From a virus: a DNA stretch of 64,000 nt. Position 1 is the first letter of the stretch, and each line of letters opens with the position of its first letter. Made by a program: the position numbers and the translations under genes. The notes below the pieces were generated by a model, which had not been told where the DNA came from, made no database searches, and was given only the letters and a program-made list of their open reading frames with translations. This document shows positions 15,373 through 24,956 of this stretch, one piece after another. The stretch lies in IMG/VR virus record IMGVR_UViG_3300033150_001135, positions 1-64,000 of that record. One strand, written 5' to 3'.

Positions 15373-16593
15373 GTGTTTTTAACTGAGACTATAGAAAAGT
15401 ATTTAGAAGAGCAGAAAGATCGAATGGTCAAGCTGGATGAGAAAGAAAATGTTGCTATACCATCACCAGCACGGGATAGAAAAACTGGAAGAACTCTTTC
15501 AGTGCAAGAGGTTCTTTACGGGAACACAATCGATTGGTTGAAAGGAAAAGAAGCACACGAAGCACTTGGTATGGAATTTATGCGGTTGGACAAGCAGTTA
15601 ACTGAAACTGATTTTACGCTTTCAAGTGATGCTCCTACGTTTACTACTCAGATGCTTCCGATTGTTCGGAGAATTTATAGTCGTATGATTAGTATAGACC
15701 TTGTTTCTACGCAGCCAATGACTGGTCCTACTGGGTACATCTACTATTTGGATAAAACCTATGGTGATACTGATGGTACTAGTGGGATTACTTCAGGTGA
15801 TCGTATGGATCAAAAGACTCCTACTAATTATGTGAGAAGTAGTGAACAGGGGACAATTCGTGAAATTAGTATGAAACTTACAAGGAAACTTATTGAAGCT
15901 GGTACTGACAAGTTGAAAGCGGACTGGACATTAGAAGCTGACCAGGATTGGAAAAGTCAGTATAAAGTTGATATTGAGGGTGAATTAGTTCCTGACCTTG
16001 CAGACGAAATTCGAAGAGAGTTGGATCGTAAGATTCTAGACGCTCTTATTGCTGGTGTTGCTCATACAGTTACTTGGAATCCTACTGGTTATCTTGCAGG
16101 TGACACTGATTCTGTTTCTCGAGCAGCTTATCGTAGTACAATCTATGATACTTTAGCGGATGCTAAAGCATGGATAATGGAAAACAAAGTTCTTGATCGT
16201 ATAGATGTTGATTGGTGGTTGGTGATGAGTCCTACTACTTGGGCACGATTTGAAAAGTTAGAGAATCATAATATAGCTCCAATTAGTATTGATCGTACAA
16301 CTGCAGTTGGTAGGAGATTCGAAGGAGTTATTGATAATCGTTGGAAAGTGTATATTAGTAACTATATTGATGACAACAAAATACTTGTTGGAATCAAAGG
16401 TGGGTGGAAGTACGCAGTTGGTTACTATGCTCCGTACATTCCTATGTACACTTCTCCACGATACATTGTTAGTGACGATTTTACTCAGTATGCAAGAGGG
16501 GCTATGTCTCGTTATGCCTATGGTGTAATTCCTGAGACTAGTACTGGAACAACCAACAATGGTTTAGTTCTAATTAATCTTGCCTCAAGCTAA
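15373..16593 (+). CDS. Major capsid protein, T4 gp23-like
   Basis: 406 residues beginning at GTG 15373 behind GAGGGG. Typical HK97-fold/gp23 features: MLPIVRRIYSRMISIDLVST near residue 94, TGPTGYIYYLDKTYG, then KLKADWTLEADQDWKSQY and the helix VPDLADEIRRELDRKILDAL near residue 205, closing with IPMYTSPRYIVSDDFTQ. The terminator immediately downstream (16633) fits strong, independent expression. It carries no obvious extra immunoglobulin-like decoration domain. The first 80 residues probably include the portion cleaved by the prohead protease. Confidence 0.87.
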   Translation: MFLTETIEKYLEEQKDRMVKLDEKENVAIPSPARDRKTGRTLSVQEVLYGNTIDWLKGKEAHEALGMEFMRLDKQLTETDFTLSSDAPTFTTQMLPIVRRIYSRMISIDLVSTQPMTGPTGYIYYLDKTYGDTDGTSGITSGDRMDQKTPTNYVRSSEQGTIREISMKLTRKLIEAGTDKLKADWTLEADQDWKSQYKVDIEGELVPDLADEIRRELDRKILDALIAGVAHTVTWNPTGYLAGDTDSVSRAAYRSTIYDTLADAKAWIMENKVLDRIDVDWWLVMSPTTWARFEKLENHNIAPISIDRTTAVGRRFEGVIDNRWKVYISNYIDDNKILVGIKGGWKYAVGYYAPYIPMYTSPRYIVSDDFTQYARGAMSRYAYGVIPETSTGTTNNGLVLINLASS

Positions 16594-16632
16594 GCCTAAA
16601 CTGAGTGACGTTGGAGAAGAGCTAAGAGCTAA

Positions 16633-16661
16633 GGAGGGGCTTAAAGCCCCTCCAAGGCTTT
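16633..16661 (+). terminator. Terminator after the major capsid gene
   Basis: GGAGGGGC (16633-16640) pairs with GCCCCTCC (16646-16653) around a five-base loop, followed by AAGGCTTTTG. It is a strong GC stem with a short T-run in an AT-rich genome, 40 bases after the capsid stop, so it is a convincing intrinsic terminator or transcript-end stabiliser. Confidence 0.8.
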
Positions 16662-16690
16662 TGTAAAATGGAATAGAAAGAAATAAGTAA

Positions 16691-17719
16691 ATGAAGTCGT
16701 TATTTCAGACAGCAGTAAACGACACAGAAATGTCCCGAGGTTACTATGACCGTATGGGGGAGTGTGTAGTGGTACCTAAGAATACATTTATTAATACTTC
16801 AGAGTTACCATATACCCCAGAACTTACGAAGGTGAACAGTATTTATAAATTTTTAGAAAAAGAAGGGACGAAGAAGATACGGATACATCGTACTATAGCG
16901 TTGGGAGATACTTTAATGGTAGTTCCTGTAGTACGGTATCTTGAGAAAAAAGGATTTAATGTTTTAGTTACAACAAAGAGAGAGTTTTTGCCTATACTAC
17001 GAGCTTTAGATATTCAAGCACTACCATATAAGAAATACGTGGGTAGCTCTAATGGATCTTATAGTATTAACTTGGATGGTACTGTGGAACAAGACCATCA
17101 CCGTCCTAAGTTACAGAAATTACCTAGAGTATACATCTACTTCAACATGTTGGGGGTGTTTACCCCTCCTAAGTTTTTGGATTGGAGTTACAACAGTAAG
17201 AATTTTCCAGTCACTAATGAAAAGAAACCGTATATAGTGTTTCAAGGACAAGGGTCTACGAATGCAAAGTCTTTGTCCCGTGGTGTAATACAAAAGGTTT
17301 TGAAACTTCTTTCTGATCAGAAGTATAACGTAGTATACGTTGGGGATAAGATTCCTTTACGACCTCCAAAAAATGTACGGTTACTATTTAAGAAATGTTC
17401 TATTCTTGAACTTTTTTCACTTATAGAGAGGGCGGAATGCCTTATAACAATGGATTCTGCCCCACTTTGGATATCACACTTTACGAAGACGCCGGTAGTA
17501 GGTATTTTTGGACCAACTGATGGTAGAAACAGACTAAAGTTACATCCATTGTACCCGCATAAAGTAACGGCTATACAGTTAAGTAAACGATTTAGTTGTC
17601 CTTGTTGCTTTGAAGTAGCTAAACGATGTAATTATAACTATAGATGTTTACGTGAGTTAACTGGTGACGAATTATTCGGGTTGATTAAGTTTAAATTGGA
17701 TGTGTTAAAGAAAGGATAG
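16691..17719 (+). CDS. GT9-like glycosyltransferase (heptosyltransferase family)
   Basis: 342 residues with the two Rossmann halves of GT-B enzymes. RTIALGDTLMVVPVVRYLEK near residue 68 corresponds to the N-terminal GxGD motif, and ECLITMDSAPLWISHF near residue 253 plus TPVVGIFGPTDGRNR to the donor-binding C-terminal motif of ADP-heptose:LPS heptosyltransferases. Four Cys near the C-terminus (CPCC...C) are also found in some phage and LPS GT9 proteins. The start has only a weak ribosome site. It is the first gene of the glycan cassette. Confidence 0.78.
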   Translation: MKSLFQTAVNDTEMSRGYYDRMGECVVVPKNTFINTSELPYTPELTKVNSIYKFLEKEGTKKIRIHRTIALGDTLMVVPVVRYLEKKGFNVLVTTKREFLPILRALDIQALPYKKYVGSSNGSYSINLDGTVEQDHHRPKLQKLPRVYIYFNMLGVFTPPKFLDWSYNSKNFPVTNEKKPYIVFQGQGSTNAKSLSRGVIQKVLKLLSDQKYNVVYVGDKIPLRPPKNVRLLFKKCSILELFSLIERAECLITMDSAPLWISHFTKTPVVGIFGPTDGRNRLKLHPLYPHKVTAIQLSKRFSCPCCFEVAKRCNYNYRCLRELTGDELFGLIKFKLDVLKKG

Positions 17720-17724
17720 TAGTA

Positions 17725-20562
17725 ATGGGAGTAGTTACGAGTCTTTTTGAGAATGGGAAGTATTTGAGAAGAGATATAGTAGGATGTACTTTCTACGACC
17801 AAGGTGATCCTGTTAAGTTGGAACCAGGGCAGTTTGTTACGAATAGAGAAATAAGTAGACTTAACATACCGTCTCATTATTTTGTACATCCTGATAGTCT
17901 TCGTATACAAGGCGCTTTTGAGTTTGCGAAGAAAAAGAAAGGAAAGTTTTCAGTAGGAATAATACGGTATCGTCAAGGAAGGGGTGATGTTATTCTAGCA
18001 ACTGTTCTTGCTAAAGCATTAAAAAGTAAGTATGGAAACGATGTATCTGTTTGGTATTTAGTACTTCCTGAACATAAGGAACTACTGCTACATAATCCAT
18101 ACATTGATCGTATTTTTACTGAGAAATCTTCTTTTAAAGCAGCAAAGCCAGATATTGAATTTAGTACTAATGACTTGGATTTTAAAGTTGAGAGGAAAGA
18201 GTTTGAAAAGAATGATAAAGTATTGAGGAACCGTACCTCTATCTATTTGGAAAATATTGGTCTTTCGTTGCAGGACAAAACTCCTGTGTATACGGTTACT
18301 AGTAACGAGAGACGGTGGGCTAAGAAGGAGTTATCTAAGTTGGGGTACTCTTTAGAAGAACCTATTGTAGGAGTACAAATATATAGTGCCAGTCCTTCGA
18401 GGACTTATCCTAAAATGAAGCAGGTGGTGAAAAAACTAAAAGAAACCTACCAGGTTTTAGTGTTGGATGAAAAAGAAGAAGATAGCTGGAAATATACTAT
18501 AAGAGAAAGTGTTGCTTTGTTGGAACAAATGGATGTATTAGTAAGTTCGAATAGTTTCTTCTTTCATATAATGGGAGCGTTACGAAAGAAGGGGGTTGTT
18601 TTATTTGGTTCTGTTGATGGTAGGATATGGACACAAGACTACGAGAAAATAGTACCGGTTGAGATACCTTGTCCAGATGGTGGGGAGAAATGTTGGTGGA
18701 ATCTTCGGTGTTTGCCTGGTGATAGTTATGAAGAAAAGCAAGCTAGTGGTACTCCTAAATGTCTTAGTAATATAGAAGTTGATCAAGTAGTAGAAGAAGT
18801 CCAAAAACGTCTTTCGGTTAAGAAAGTTTTAGTGGTTGTTTTAACTTACAACCTTCTTGATCTTACAAAGAAAGCTATTAGTTCTATACGAAGCTCTTAC
18901 GACTACGATATCTTAGTAATTGATAATGATAGTATTGACGGTACACAGGACTGGTTGAGAAAGAGAGGGATAGAATGTATCTCATACAAATGTACTATTC
19001 CAGAGGCATGGAATCGAGGTATGAAAGAAGCGTATGAAAGAGGTTACGATTACTGTATGCTTTGTAACAATGATATTGTTTTGGCAGATAACTATATAGA
19101 TACTGTTATAGAAACAGCAGAAAGAAGACAGGCGTATGCGGTTACTGGTAACGTTATTTCAAAAGGGCACTTGACTAAAGCTAGGACTTTTGATTTTTCT
19201 CACTTCTTCATTGATGTAGAAAGTTATGTTACTATACAGAAAGCGGGAGACTACTCAGCTTTACTGCTTTCTAGAGAATGTATAGAAAAAATTGGACGGT
19301 TTGATGAAAGATTTGGTCCTCGTTACCAAGCGGATGAAGATCATCTACTTAGACTACGGTTAGCAGGAAGAGCACCTGTAAAAACTTACAATACTTGTTT
19401 TCTTCATCTACTTGGACAAGTCGTTGAATTCGATGCTGAAGCAAAAAAGAATCATCAAAAGGATTGGGATCGTAATGTTCGTTTGTTTAGAAAGCTTTGG
19501 GGTATTGACCCTTATACTGAGAGAGGAAAATTAAAAACATTGGATGTCGTAAAGCGGCGAAATAAAGGATGGAAGGATAGGATTCGTTTACCTATCGATG
19601 GTAAACCATACAAACTGTATACGGAGAATAGTATACCAACTCTTGTAGAGGTGTTTAAGGAAACTATAAAAAAGAAAAAGAAAGTATCAGTATGTATATT
19701 GAGAAGAATGGGGGGGTACGGAGATATCCTTTTCATTACTGTAATTGCTAGGGCATTGAAAGGCAGGTTTGGTAGTAGTATAATACTTAGTTACAGCGTT
19801 CCAGAGCAGTTTGTACCTCTTCTCCAAGGAAACAGATTCATAGATAATATAGTACCAGAAAAAAATGTGGAAAGGGTTGGATACGACCATATTATTGATG
19901 TTACAGATTATGCTTACCGTAAGGAACTTAGAGAGATAGAGGAGTTGGGGGAAGTTAAGTCTTGTAGAACGAAGTTATATTTAGATATGTTAGGTATTGA
20001 AAAAGGTACATTAAAGCCGGACTATTTTGTAGACCCCCAGGAGATAAAGTGGGCTGAGGAAAGGTGGAAGTTTGCAGATGGTAGAAAAAAACTTGTAATA
20101 GTTTGGAGAGGAAGTAACCTTATGAAAGTGTGGCCGTATATGGGAACTTTGGTTAACAAACTTAGGCAGTCAACAGATTATGCAATTACTATACTAGGGA
20201 ACCCAGAAAATAATAACTTTAAGTATACATTTAGAGAGGCTGCTGCTATCGTATCACAAGCCGATCTAGTTGTTTCACCAGATACGGGACTTTCTAACTT
20301 AGCGGGTTCTTTGAATGTACCTGTACTTACTATTTTCGGTAACCGTAATGGTAAGGTTTTTGCTAAAATGTTTGATACTATGATTCCTATACAAGGTAGT
20401 TGTCCCATGCTAAGAAAGAACTACTGTGACTTTAGTGCTCCGTGTAGACCGGGTATTTTAAGACAGTATAGGAGGAAGGAGAATATAGCTATTCCCGATT
20501 GTTTGAGGAATCTTTCCGTTGACGAAGTTTATACAAGAATTAAGGAGACTATAAAAGAATGA
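17725..20562 (+). CDS. Three-domain glycosyltransferase: GT9-GT2-GT9
   Basis: 945 residues. Domain 1 (about 70-365) is GT9-like: RQGRGDVILATVLAKALK near 83 and SSNSFFFHIMGALRKKG near 275. Domain 2 (about 366-600) is a GT-A family 2 transferase: VVVLTYNLLDLTKKAISSI, VIDNDSIDGT, LCNNDIVLAD (DxD-like, near 445) and GPRYQADEDHLL near 530. Domain 3 (about 655-945) is again GT9-like: RRMGGYGDILFITVIA and VSPDTGLSNLAGSLNVPVLT near 845. The two GT9 domains are not close copies. The enzyme may add three sugars in sequence to one acceptor; donors and acceptor are unknown. Confidence 0.8.
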   Translation: MGVVTSLFENGKYLRRDIVGCTFYDQGDPVKLEPGQFVTNREISRLNIPSHYFVHPDSLRIQGAFEFAKKKKGKFSVGIIRYRQGRGDVILATVLAKALKSKYGNDVSVWYLVLPEHKELLLHNPYIDRIFTEKSSFKAAKPDIEFSTNDLDFKVERKEFEKNDKVLRNRTSIYLENIGLSLQDKTPVYTVTSNERRWAKKELSKLGYSLEEPIVGVQIYSASPSRTYPKMKQVVKKLKETYQVLVLDEKEEDSWKYTIRESVALLEQMDVLVSSNSFFFHIMGALRKKGVVLFGSVDGRIWTQDYEKIVPVEIPCPDGGEKCWWNLRCLPGDSYEEKQASGTPKCLSNIEVDQVVEEVQKRLSVKKVLVVVLTYNLLDLTKKAISSIRSSYDYDILVIDNDSIDGTQDWLRKRGIECISYKCTIPEAWNRGMKEAYERGYDYCMLCNNDIVLADNYIDTVIETAERRQAYAVTGNVISKGHLTKARTFDFSHFFIDVESYVTIQKAGDYSALLLSRECIEKIGRFDERFGPRYQADEDHLLRLRLAGRAPVKTYNTCFLHLLGQVVEFDAEAKKNHQKDWDRNVRLFRKLWGIDPYTERGKLKTLDVVKRRNKGWKDRIRLPIDGKPYKLYTENSIPTLVEVFKETIKKKKKVSVCILRRMGGYGDILFITVIARALKGRFGSSIILSYSVPEQFVPLLQGNRFIDNIVPEKNVERVGYDHIIDVTDYAYRKELREIEELGEVKSCRTKLYLDMLGIEKGTLKPDYFVDPQEIKWAEERWKFADGRKKLVIVWRGSNLMKVWPYMGTLVNKLRQSTDYAITILGNPENNNFKYTFREAAAIVSQADLVVSPDTGLSNLAGSLNVPVLTIFGNRNGKVFAKMFDTMIPIQGSCPMLRKNYCDFSAPCRPGILRQYRRKENIAIPDCLRNLSVDEVYTRIKETIKE

Positions 20563-21065
20563 CACGAGTAGAGCAATTACTACTAAATTGTCCAGATATT
20601 TTATGTTACAATACTTTACTGTATGTTGGAGCAAGGGATAGAAAACAAATGGTAAAGTATTTTGTGGCAGCTGGGTATGATATAACAATACTTGAAATTT
20701 GGCCTCCAAATGTTAGAAAACTAAAGAAGCAAGGATGGAATGTTATTGAAGGGGATGTTCGTAAGTTAGATGAATATTTCGTAAACAAATTTGACGTAGT
20801 AATGTGGTGGCATGGTCCGGAGCACTTACAGAAGGATGAGTTATCGGATGCTTTGATGAAATGTTATAAAACGTCTAATATAATGTCTGTTGTGGCGTGT
20901 CCTTGGGGGGTGTACAAACAAGGTGTGGTAGCGGGAAACCCTTATGAACGTCACCTATCTTACTTATATCCTGAATTTTTTCACGAGCTAGGTTGGAATA
21001 CGGACACTATTGGAACAAAGGATTGTGAAGGATCTAACTTGTTAGCGTGGAAGGTTGTGGAGTAA
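20559..21065 (+). CDS. SAM-dependent methyltransferase-like protein
   Basis: 168 residues overlapping the previous gene by four bases. LLYVGARDRKQMVKYF near residue 20 occupies the place of the SAM-binding glycine loop, ITILEIWPPN supplies the acidic end of strand 2, and DVVMWWHGPEHL near 77 resembles motif IV of class I methyltransferases (D-EHL). It is shorter than usual. Probably methylates a sugar in the glycan assembled by neighbouring enzymes; this is inferred from context. Confidence 0.6.
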   Translation: MTRVEQLLLNCPDILCYNTLLYVGARDRKQMVKYFVAAGYDITILEIWPPNVRKLKKQGWNVIEGDVRKLDEYFVNKFDVVMWWHGPEHLQKDELSDALMKCYKTSNIMSVVACPWGVYKQGVVAGNPYERHLSYLYPEFFHELGWNTDTIGTKDCEGSNLLAWKVVE

Positions 21066-21883
21066 TGGTGTACATTGGGATGATAGTCCATAACGAGGAA
21101 TGGATAGTAGAATATGCCTTGAAAAGTACATACGAGTTTGTGGACAAGATTATTGTTGTTGATGGGTCTCCCACGGGACCATCAACAGATCGTACAGTAG
21201 AAATTGTAAAGTCTATAGGACCAAAAATTAAAGTAATACAAGGAACTTACAAAAATAAACTTTTTCAGAGACAAGCATACATTGACGAAATGGAGAAAGG
21301 ATACGACCACTGGTGTATTCTCCAGGATGCTGATGAAGTATATAAGAAATCTGACATAAAGAGACTGGTTAACTATTTGCATACAGCTAGTAATAGAACT
21401 AAACTATTTAGTTGGCAATGGATTCATTTTTATGGTGATTGTTGGCATATACTTCGTGGAGATTCTTGGGATAGACCTCGGGATGTAGGGGCGTTTCGAC
21501 TAGTTCCTGGAATTAAGCAGTTGAAACATCACTGGGTTGGTAGAGAAAAAGATAGTAAGGAAGGTAGAAAAACTGGCTTTTCTGGTTTGAAATTTCCTGA
21601 AAGAATAATTTTGAAGGACGTTTGTTTTTTTCATTACACAGGGTGTGATCCTTTTGAGCATTTTGTAGAGAAACGTAAGTTATACTTTCATCGTGATCGT
21701 GAAATGCGGAACCGTAATGGTAAGGAATATAGTAAAGAAGATTGGGGCAGTTACTATGTTGAAGTTGTATTACCTGAATGGGAGAATAGAAAAATTCCTC
21801 AGGCATTGGGTTCTAAGGTGGAGAAGTTTGCTGGAACCCATCCGGAAGTGATGAAATCGTTTATAGAAAGGAACGTGAAGTAA
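21065..21883 (+). CDS. GT2-like glycosyltransferase
   Basis: ATG 21065 overlaps the previous stop (TAATG) and gives 272 residues. VYIGMIVHNEEWIVEYALKS at the N-terminus, IIVVDGSPTGPSTDRT near residue 33, and LQDADEVY (DxD) near residue 87 mark a GT-A family 2 fold. The C-terminal half holds a conserved aromatic/His-rich acceptor region (FFHYTGCDPFEHFV). Donor sugar unknown. Confidence 0.78.
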   Translation: MVYIGMIVHNEEWIVEYALKSTYEFVDKIIVVDGSPTGPSTDRTVEIVKSIGPKIKVIQGTYKNKLFQRQAYIDEMEKGYDHWCILQDADEVYKKSDIKRLVNYLHTASNRTKLFSWQWIHFYGDCWHILRGDSWDRPRDVGAFRLVPGIKQLKHHWVGREKDSKEGRKTGFSGLKFPERIILKDVCFFHYTGCDPFEHFVEKRKLYFHRDREMRNRNGKEYSKEDWGSYYVEVVLPEWENRKIPQALGSKVEKFAGTHPEVMKSFIERNVK

Positions 21884-22588
21884 ATGATTACGTCGGAACG
21901 ACGAAAGTTTATATTTAAGCATACTCCTCGTACGGCGGGTAAGACAATTATATATGCATTGAGAAACTATATTGATTTCTATAAGGGTGGGCATTCCTCT
22001 CTTCCCTCTGTAATTAGTGGTATGAAAGATGTTTATAAGATAGATAAGAATGGGGGAACGATTGGTAAAGGTAAAGATGGAGTGTTTACTAAGTTGATGG
22101 GGTTACGTGGAACTAAGTTAGATTATTGGAAACTGTCTGACGATATAAGTAACTACTTTGTTTTTACGTTTGTTAGAAATCCTTTTGTTCGGTTGGTATC
22201 TGGGTTTTTTCATAGAAAAAATAATGGAAATTTTGGAAAGTATGAGTTTAGTAAGAAGGGGTTTAAAAGACTGATTCAAGACCAATTTGAAGGTAGGCGA
22301 CCCGTTATTCCTCAACTTTGCCCTCTTGTAGATGAAGAAAACAAGTTGTTGTGTGATTTCGTTGGTAAGTATGAAAGGTTACAAAGTGACTTTGACTTAG
22401 TATGTGATCAGTTAGGTATTCAAAGAATTAAGTTGGAGGAGGTTATTGATTATCTTAACCCTAGTATTAGAGATAGAAGAGAATATGGAAACTACAAAGA
22501 CTACTACGATCAAGAAACTATAAAAATGGTGCAGAAGATGTATGAGAAGGATTTTGAAGTGTTTGGTTATGATAAGGAGCTACAGTGA
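21884..22588 (+). CDS. Carbohydrate sulfotransferase (Sulfotransfer_2-like)
   Basis: 234 residues. IFKHTPRTAGKTIIYAL (residues about 10-26) is the PAPS 5'-phosphosulfate loop, and FTFVRNPFVRLVSGF near residue 92 is the 3'-phosphate-binding motif with the RNPF-R signature of Golgi-type carbohydrate sulfotransferases. It would transfer sulfate from PAPS to a sugar hydroxyl. It abuts the GT2 gene. The key motifs are intact and length is normal. No APS kinase or sulfurylase is in the window, so PAPS would come from the host. Confidence 0.77.
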   Translation: MITSERRKFIFKHTPRTAGKTIIYALRNYIDFYKGGHSSLPSVISGMKDVYKIDKNGGTIGKGKDGVFTKLMGLRGTKLDYWKLSDDISNYFVFTFVRNPFVRLVSGFFHRKNNGNFGKYEFSKKGFKRLIQDQFEGRRPVIPQLCPLVDEENKLLCDFVGKYERLQSDFDLVCDQLGIQRIKLEEVIDYLNPSIRDRREYGNYKDYYDQETIKMVQKMYEKDFEVFGYDKELQ

Positions 22589-22603
22589 GTGATGTAGAAT
22601 TAC

Positions 22604-23348
22604 TTGTTGGCAATGCTTCAAGAAAGGAAACTACGAAGAATGATACATGGTAAGTACGTATTAAAGTCAACCGATATAATGCTAGGAAGCTATCCTAGGT
22701 CAGGAAACACTTGGCTCCGGCATCTTATAACATTGGTTAGGTATCCTGGTAAGAACATTGAGAAAGAGGATCTTGTGAATAGAACTGTTCCTGACCTTCA
22801 CTCTCCTATTACTACTGAAGAAATGGTGGATACATTAACTAACCCTAGAGTGTTTAAAACTTCTCTACAGAGATCCCCGTGACGTGGCGATTTCATACTT
22901 TCATTTCAATAAAAAATTGAACAAATATAGTGGTACCTTTAATACTTGGTTAAGGATGTTTCTTAATTCTTACTTTCCTTTTTTTCCTATGGTTAATTGG
23001 AGACAACATACAGAGTCATGGTTGAAAGGTAAGGAAAGAAATATTAATAGTATTTTAGTTGTTAAGTATGAGGATATGGTTGCAAACATATACGATACAG
23101 TAGCTGAAGTATGTAAATTTATAGGGTTGCAGGCTGATAAGCAGGTTGTAGTGGAAGCTATAAAAGGTTCTAGTTTTGAAAGAATTAATAGAATATATAG
23201 TAGATCGAATCGTCTTACCTGGGTTGGTATTCGAGGAGGTCCTGGTCAGTGGAAAGAAACATTAACAGACCCCCAGAATGATGAATTTTGGAAACGGTGG
23301 GGGAATTTTATGTCTCAACTTGGTTATAAGAAAGAAAGAAATTCGTAA
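22604..23348 (+). pseudogene. Second sulfotransferase (Sulfotransfer_1-like), broken
   Basis: The first frame (22604-22882; ATG 22613 likely) has the PAPS loop SYPRSGNTWLRHLI and PRVFKTS, then hits TGA at 22880-22882. The second half continues in another frame: YRDPRDVAISYFHF, the 3'-phosphate motif, is encoded from about 22868 through 22912, followed by WRQHTESWLKGKE and a C-terminal GGPGQWKETL, to 23348. Between KT and YRDPRD the usual family has about 10-15 more residues (KTHLPY... and a strand), so a small deletion plus frameshift is likely. A sequencing error alone would not explain the missing segment. Confidence 0.72.
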
Positions 23349-24031
23349 TGGTAATGACTAACTATAAACCTAGAGAAGTCAGATCAAATAAAGATTTTTT
23401 CGACTCTAACTACTGGGAAAAGTACTGGAAAGACCGGTTTAATGTTACACCGAGTTTAGACAACAAAGTAGCTAATAGAGAAAGTAACAAGAAACTGAAT
23501 TACTTGAAAAGGTATGTATTTCCAGTAGAAAATGCTTTGGATGTAGGATGTGGATACGGGTTCTTAGTTAACAAGTTAAGAGAGGAGAAAGTAGATGCGT
23601 ATGGGATAGATGTTTCTACAGCTGCTGTTGCTCGTAGTCCCGTTAAGAAATTTCTAAAGGTAATGGATGTGAAAAGTAACGATAGTAATAAGTTTGAATT
23701 GGTTACCTGCTTCGATCTTCTTGAACATCTTTTTATTGAAGAAATTTTTAAGGCAGTAAAACAGATTAATAGGGTGGCTAGTAAGTATATTCTTATTCGT
23801 CTTCCGGTTCTAGCGTGGAACGATGATCGTGATGTAAATGACTTTTCGTATAAAAGTTTAGATAAGTCACATGTTTCTATTTATCCTCAAGAGTTTTGGG
23901 TAAGAAGGTTTTGTGAATTAAAAAAGTTTGATTGGTGTTTTTCTCACTTGTGGAATTCTAAAGGTGGGGGAAACGATGGATGTGAAGCTTGGATAACTTT
24001 TAAAAGGATTAGTGATGGAACTAAGAAATAA
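23348..24031 (+). CDS. Class I SAM-dependent methyltransferase
   Basis: 227 residues. VENALDVGCGYGFLVNKLRE near residue 59 is the SAM glycine motif, VDAYGIDVS the acidic strand 2 and LVTCFDLLEHLFIEEI near 120 motif IV, as in Methyltransf_11/23 enzymes acting on small molecules or sugars. It overlaps the broken sulfotransferase by one base and the reductase by 17 bases. It is most likely a sugar methylase in this glycan cassette. Confidence 0.78.
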   Translation: MVMTNYKPREVRSNKDFFDSNYWEKYWKDRFNVTPSLDNKVANRESNKKLNYLKRYVFPVENALDVGCGYGFLVNKLREEKVDAYGIDVSTAAVARSPVKKFLKVMDVKSNDSNKFELVTCFDLLEHLFIEEIFKAVKQINRVASKYILIRLPVLAWNDDRDVNDFSYKSLDKSHVSIYPQEFWVRRFCELKKFDWCFSHLWNSKGGGNDGCEAWITFKRISDGTKK

Positions 24032-24956
24032 GAAAATACTAGTTACTGGTGCCTTTGGGTTCTTAGGTACACAGGTAATGAAAGTACTATCAAGAAAAGG
24101 ATGTAAAGAATACGTTGGAGTAGGAAGTGACTATGATCTTAGAAACGAAGACATTACAAACTCTATAATTGCTGGTCAGGATGTTGTAATACATCTTGCT
24201 GCTAACTGTGGTGGTATAGGGTGGAACAGGAGGTATCCTGGATCCTTATTCTACGATAATATGAAGATGGGTATGAATGTAATAGAAGCTTGTAGAAAGA
24301 ATAAAGTTCAAAAACTACTGATTACTGGTACAGTATGTTCGTACCCTAAATATACTAGAGTTCCTTTTAGTGAGGAAGCTTTATGGACTGGATATCCAGA
24401 AGAAACAAATGCTCCGTATGGGATATCCAAGAAAGCGTTGCTTGTCATGGCTAACTCGTACAGAGACCAGTATGGATTAAATATTATATTTCTACTGCCC
24501 TCGAATCTTTATGGAGTTGGAGATCCTGGGTTTTTTAATGAGAAGAAAGCACATGTAATTCCTGCAATAACTAGAAAAGTTTTTGATGCTAAAGTTACTA
24601 GTAGAAGTGAGATAACGTTGTGGGGGGATGGTACCCCTACAAGAGAATTTCTTAACGTTAAGGATTGTGCTGAAGCTATTTATCTAGCTTTAAAGAACTA
24701 TAATGGAGCAGCTCCAGTTAACGTAGGTACTGGAGAAGAAATTTCTGTAAAGGATTTAGCTTCGAAAATAAGTGGGTTGGTAGGTTATGCTGGAAGGATA
24801 CGTTGGGATACAAGCAAACCGAACGGACAGCCACAAAGAAAACTTGCAGTAGATAAGGCGAAACAGTTGTTTGGATTTGAGTCCCAGGTATCTTTCGACC
24901 AAGGATTGAAGGAAACTATAAACTGGTATACTAAAGAGAGAAATACAAATGGCTGA
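24015..24956 (+). CDS. fcl: GDP-L-fucose synthase-like NAD(P)-dependent epimerase/reductase
   Basis: ATG 24015 is preferred to GTG 24012. The 313-residue short-chain reductase has VTGAFGFLGTQVMKVL (NADP-binding GxxGxxG), HLAANCGGIGWN, LLITGTVCSYPK with the catalytic Ser region, and YGISKKALL (YxxxK). CGGIGWNRRYPGSLFYDNM closely follows the GDP-fucose synthase pattern. That enzyme makes GDP-L-fucose from GDP-4-keto-6-deoxymannose; the partner dehydratase Gmd is not in this window, so the host or another part of the genome must supply it. Confidence 0.75.
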   Translation: MELRNKKILVTGAFGFLGTQVMKVLSRKGCKEYVGVGSDYDLRNEDITNSIIAGQDVVIHLAANCGGIGWNRRYPGSLFYDNMKMGMNVIEACRKNKVQKLLITGTVCSYPKYTRVPFSEEALWTGYPEETNAPYGISKKALLVMANSYRDQYGLNIIFLLPSNLYGVGDPGFFNEKKAHVIPAITRKVFDAKVTSRSEITLWGDGTPTREFLNVKDCAEAIYLALKNYNGAAPVNVGTGEEISVKDLASKISGLVGYAGRIRWDTSKPNGQPQRKLAVDKAKQLFGFESQVSFDQGLKETINWYTKERNTNG

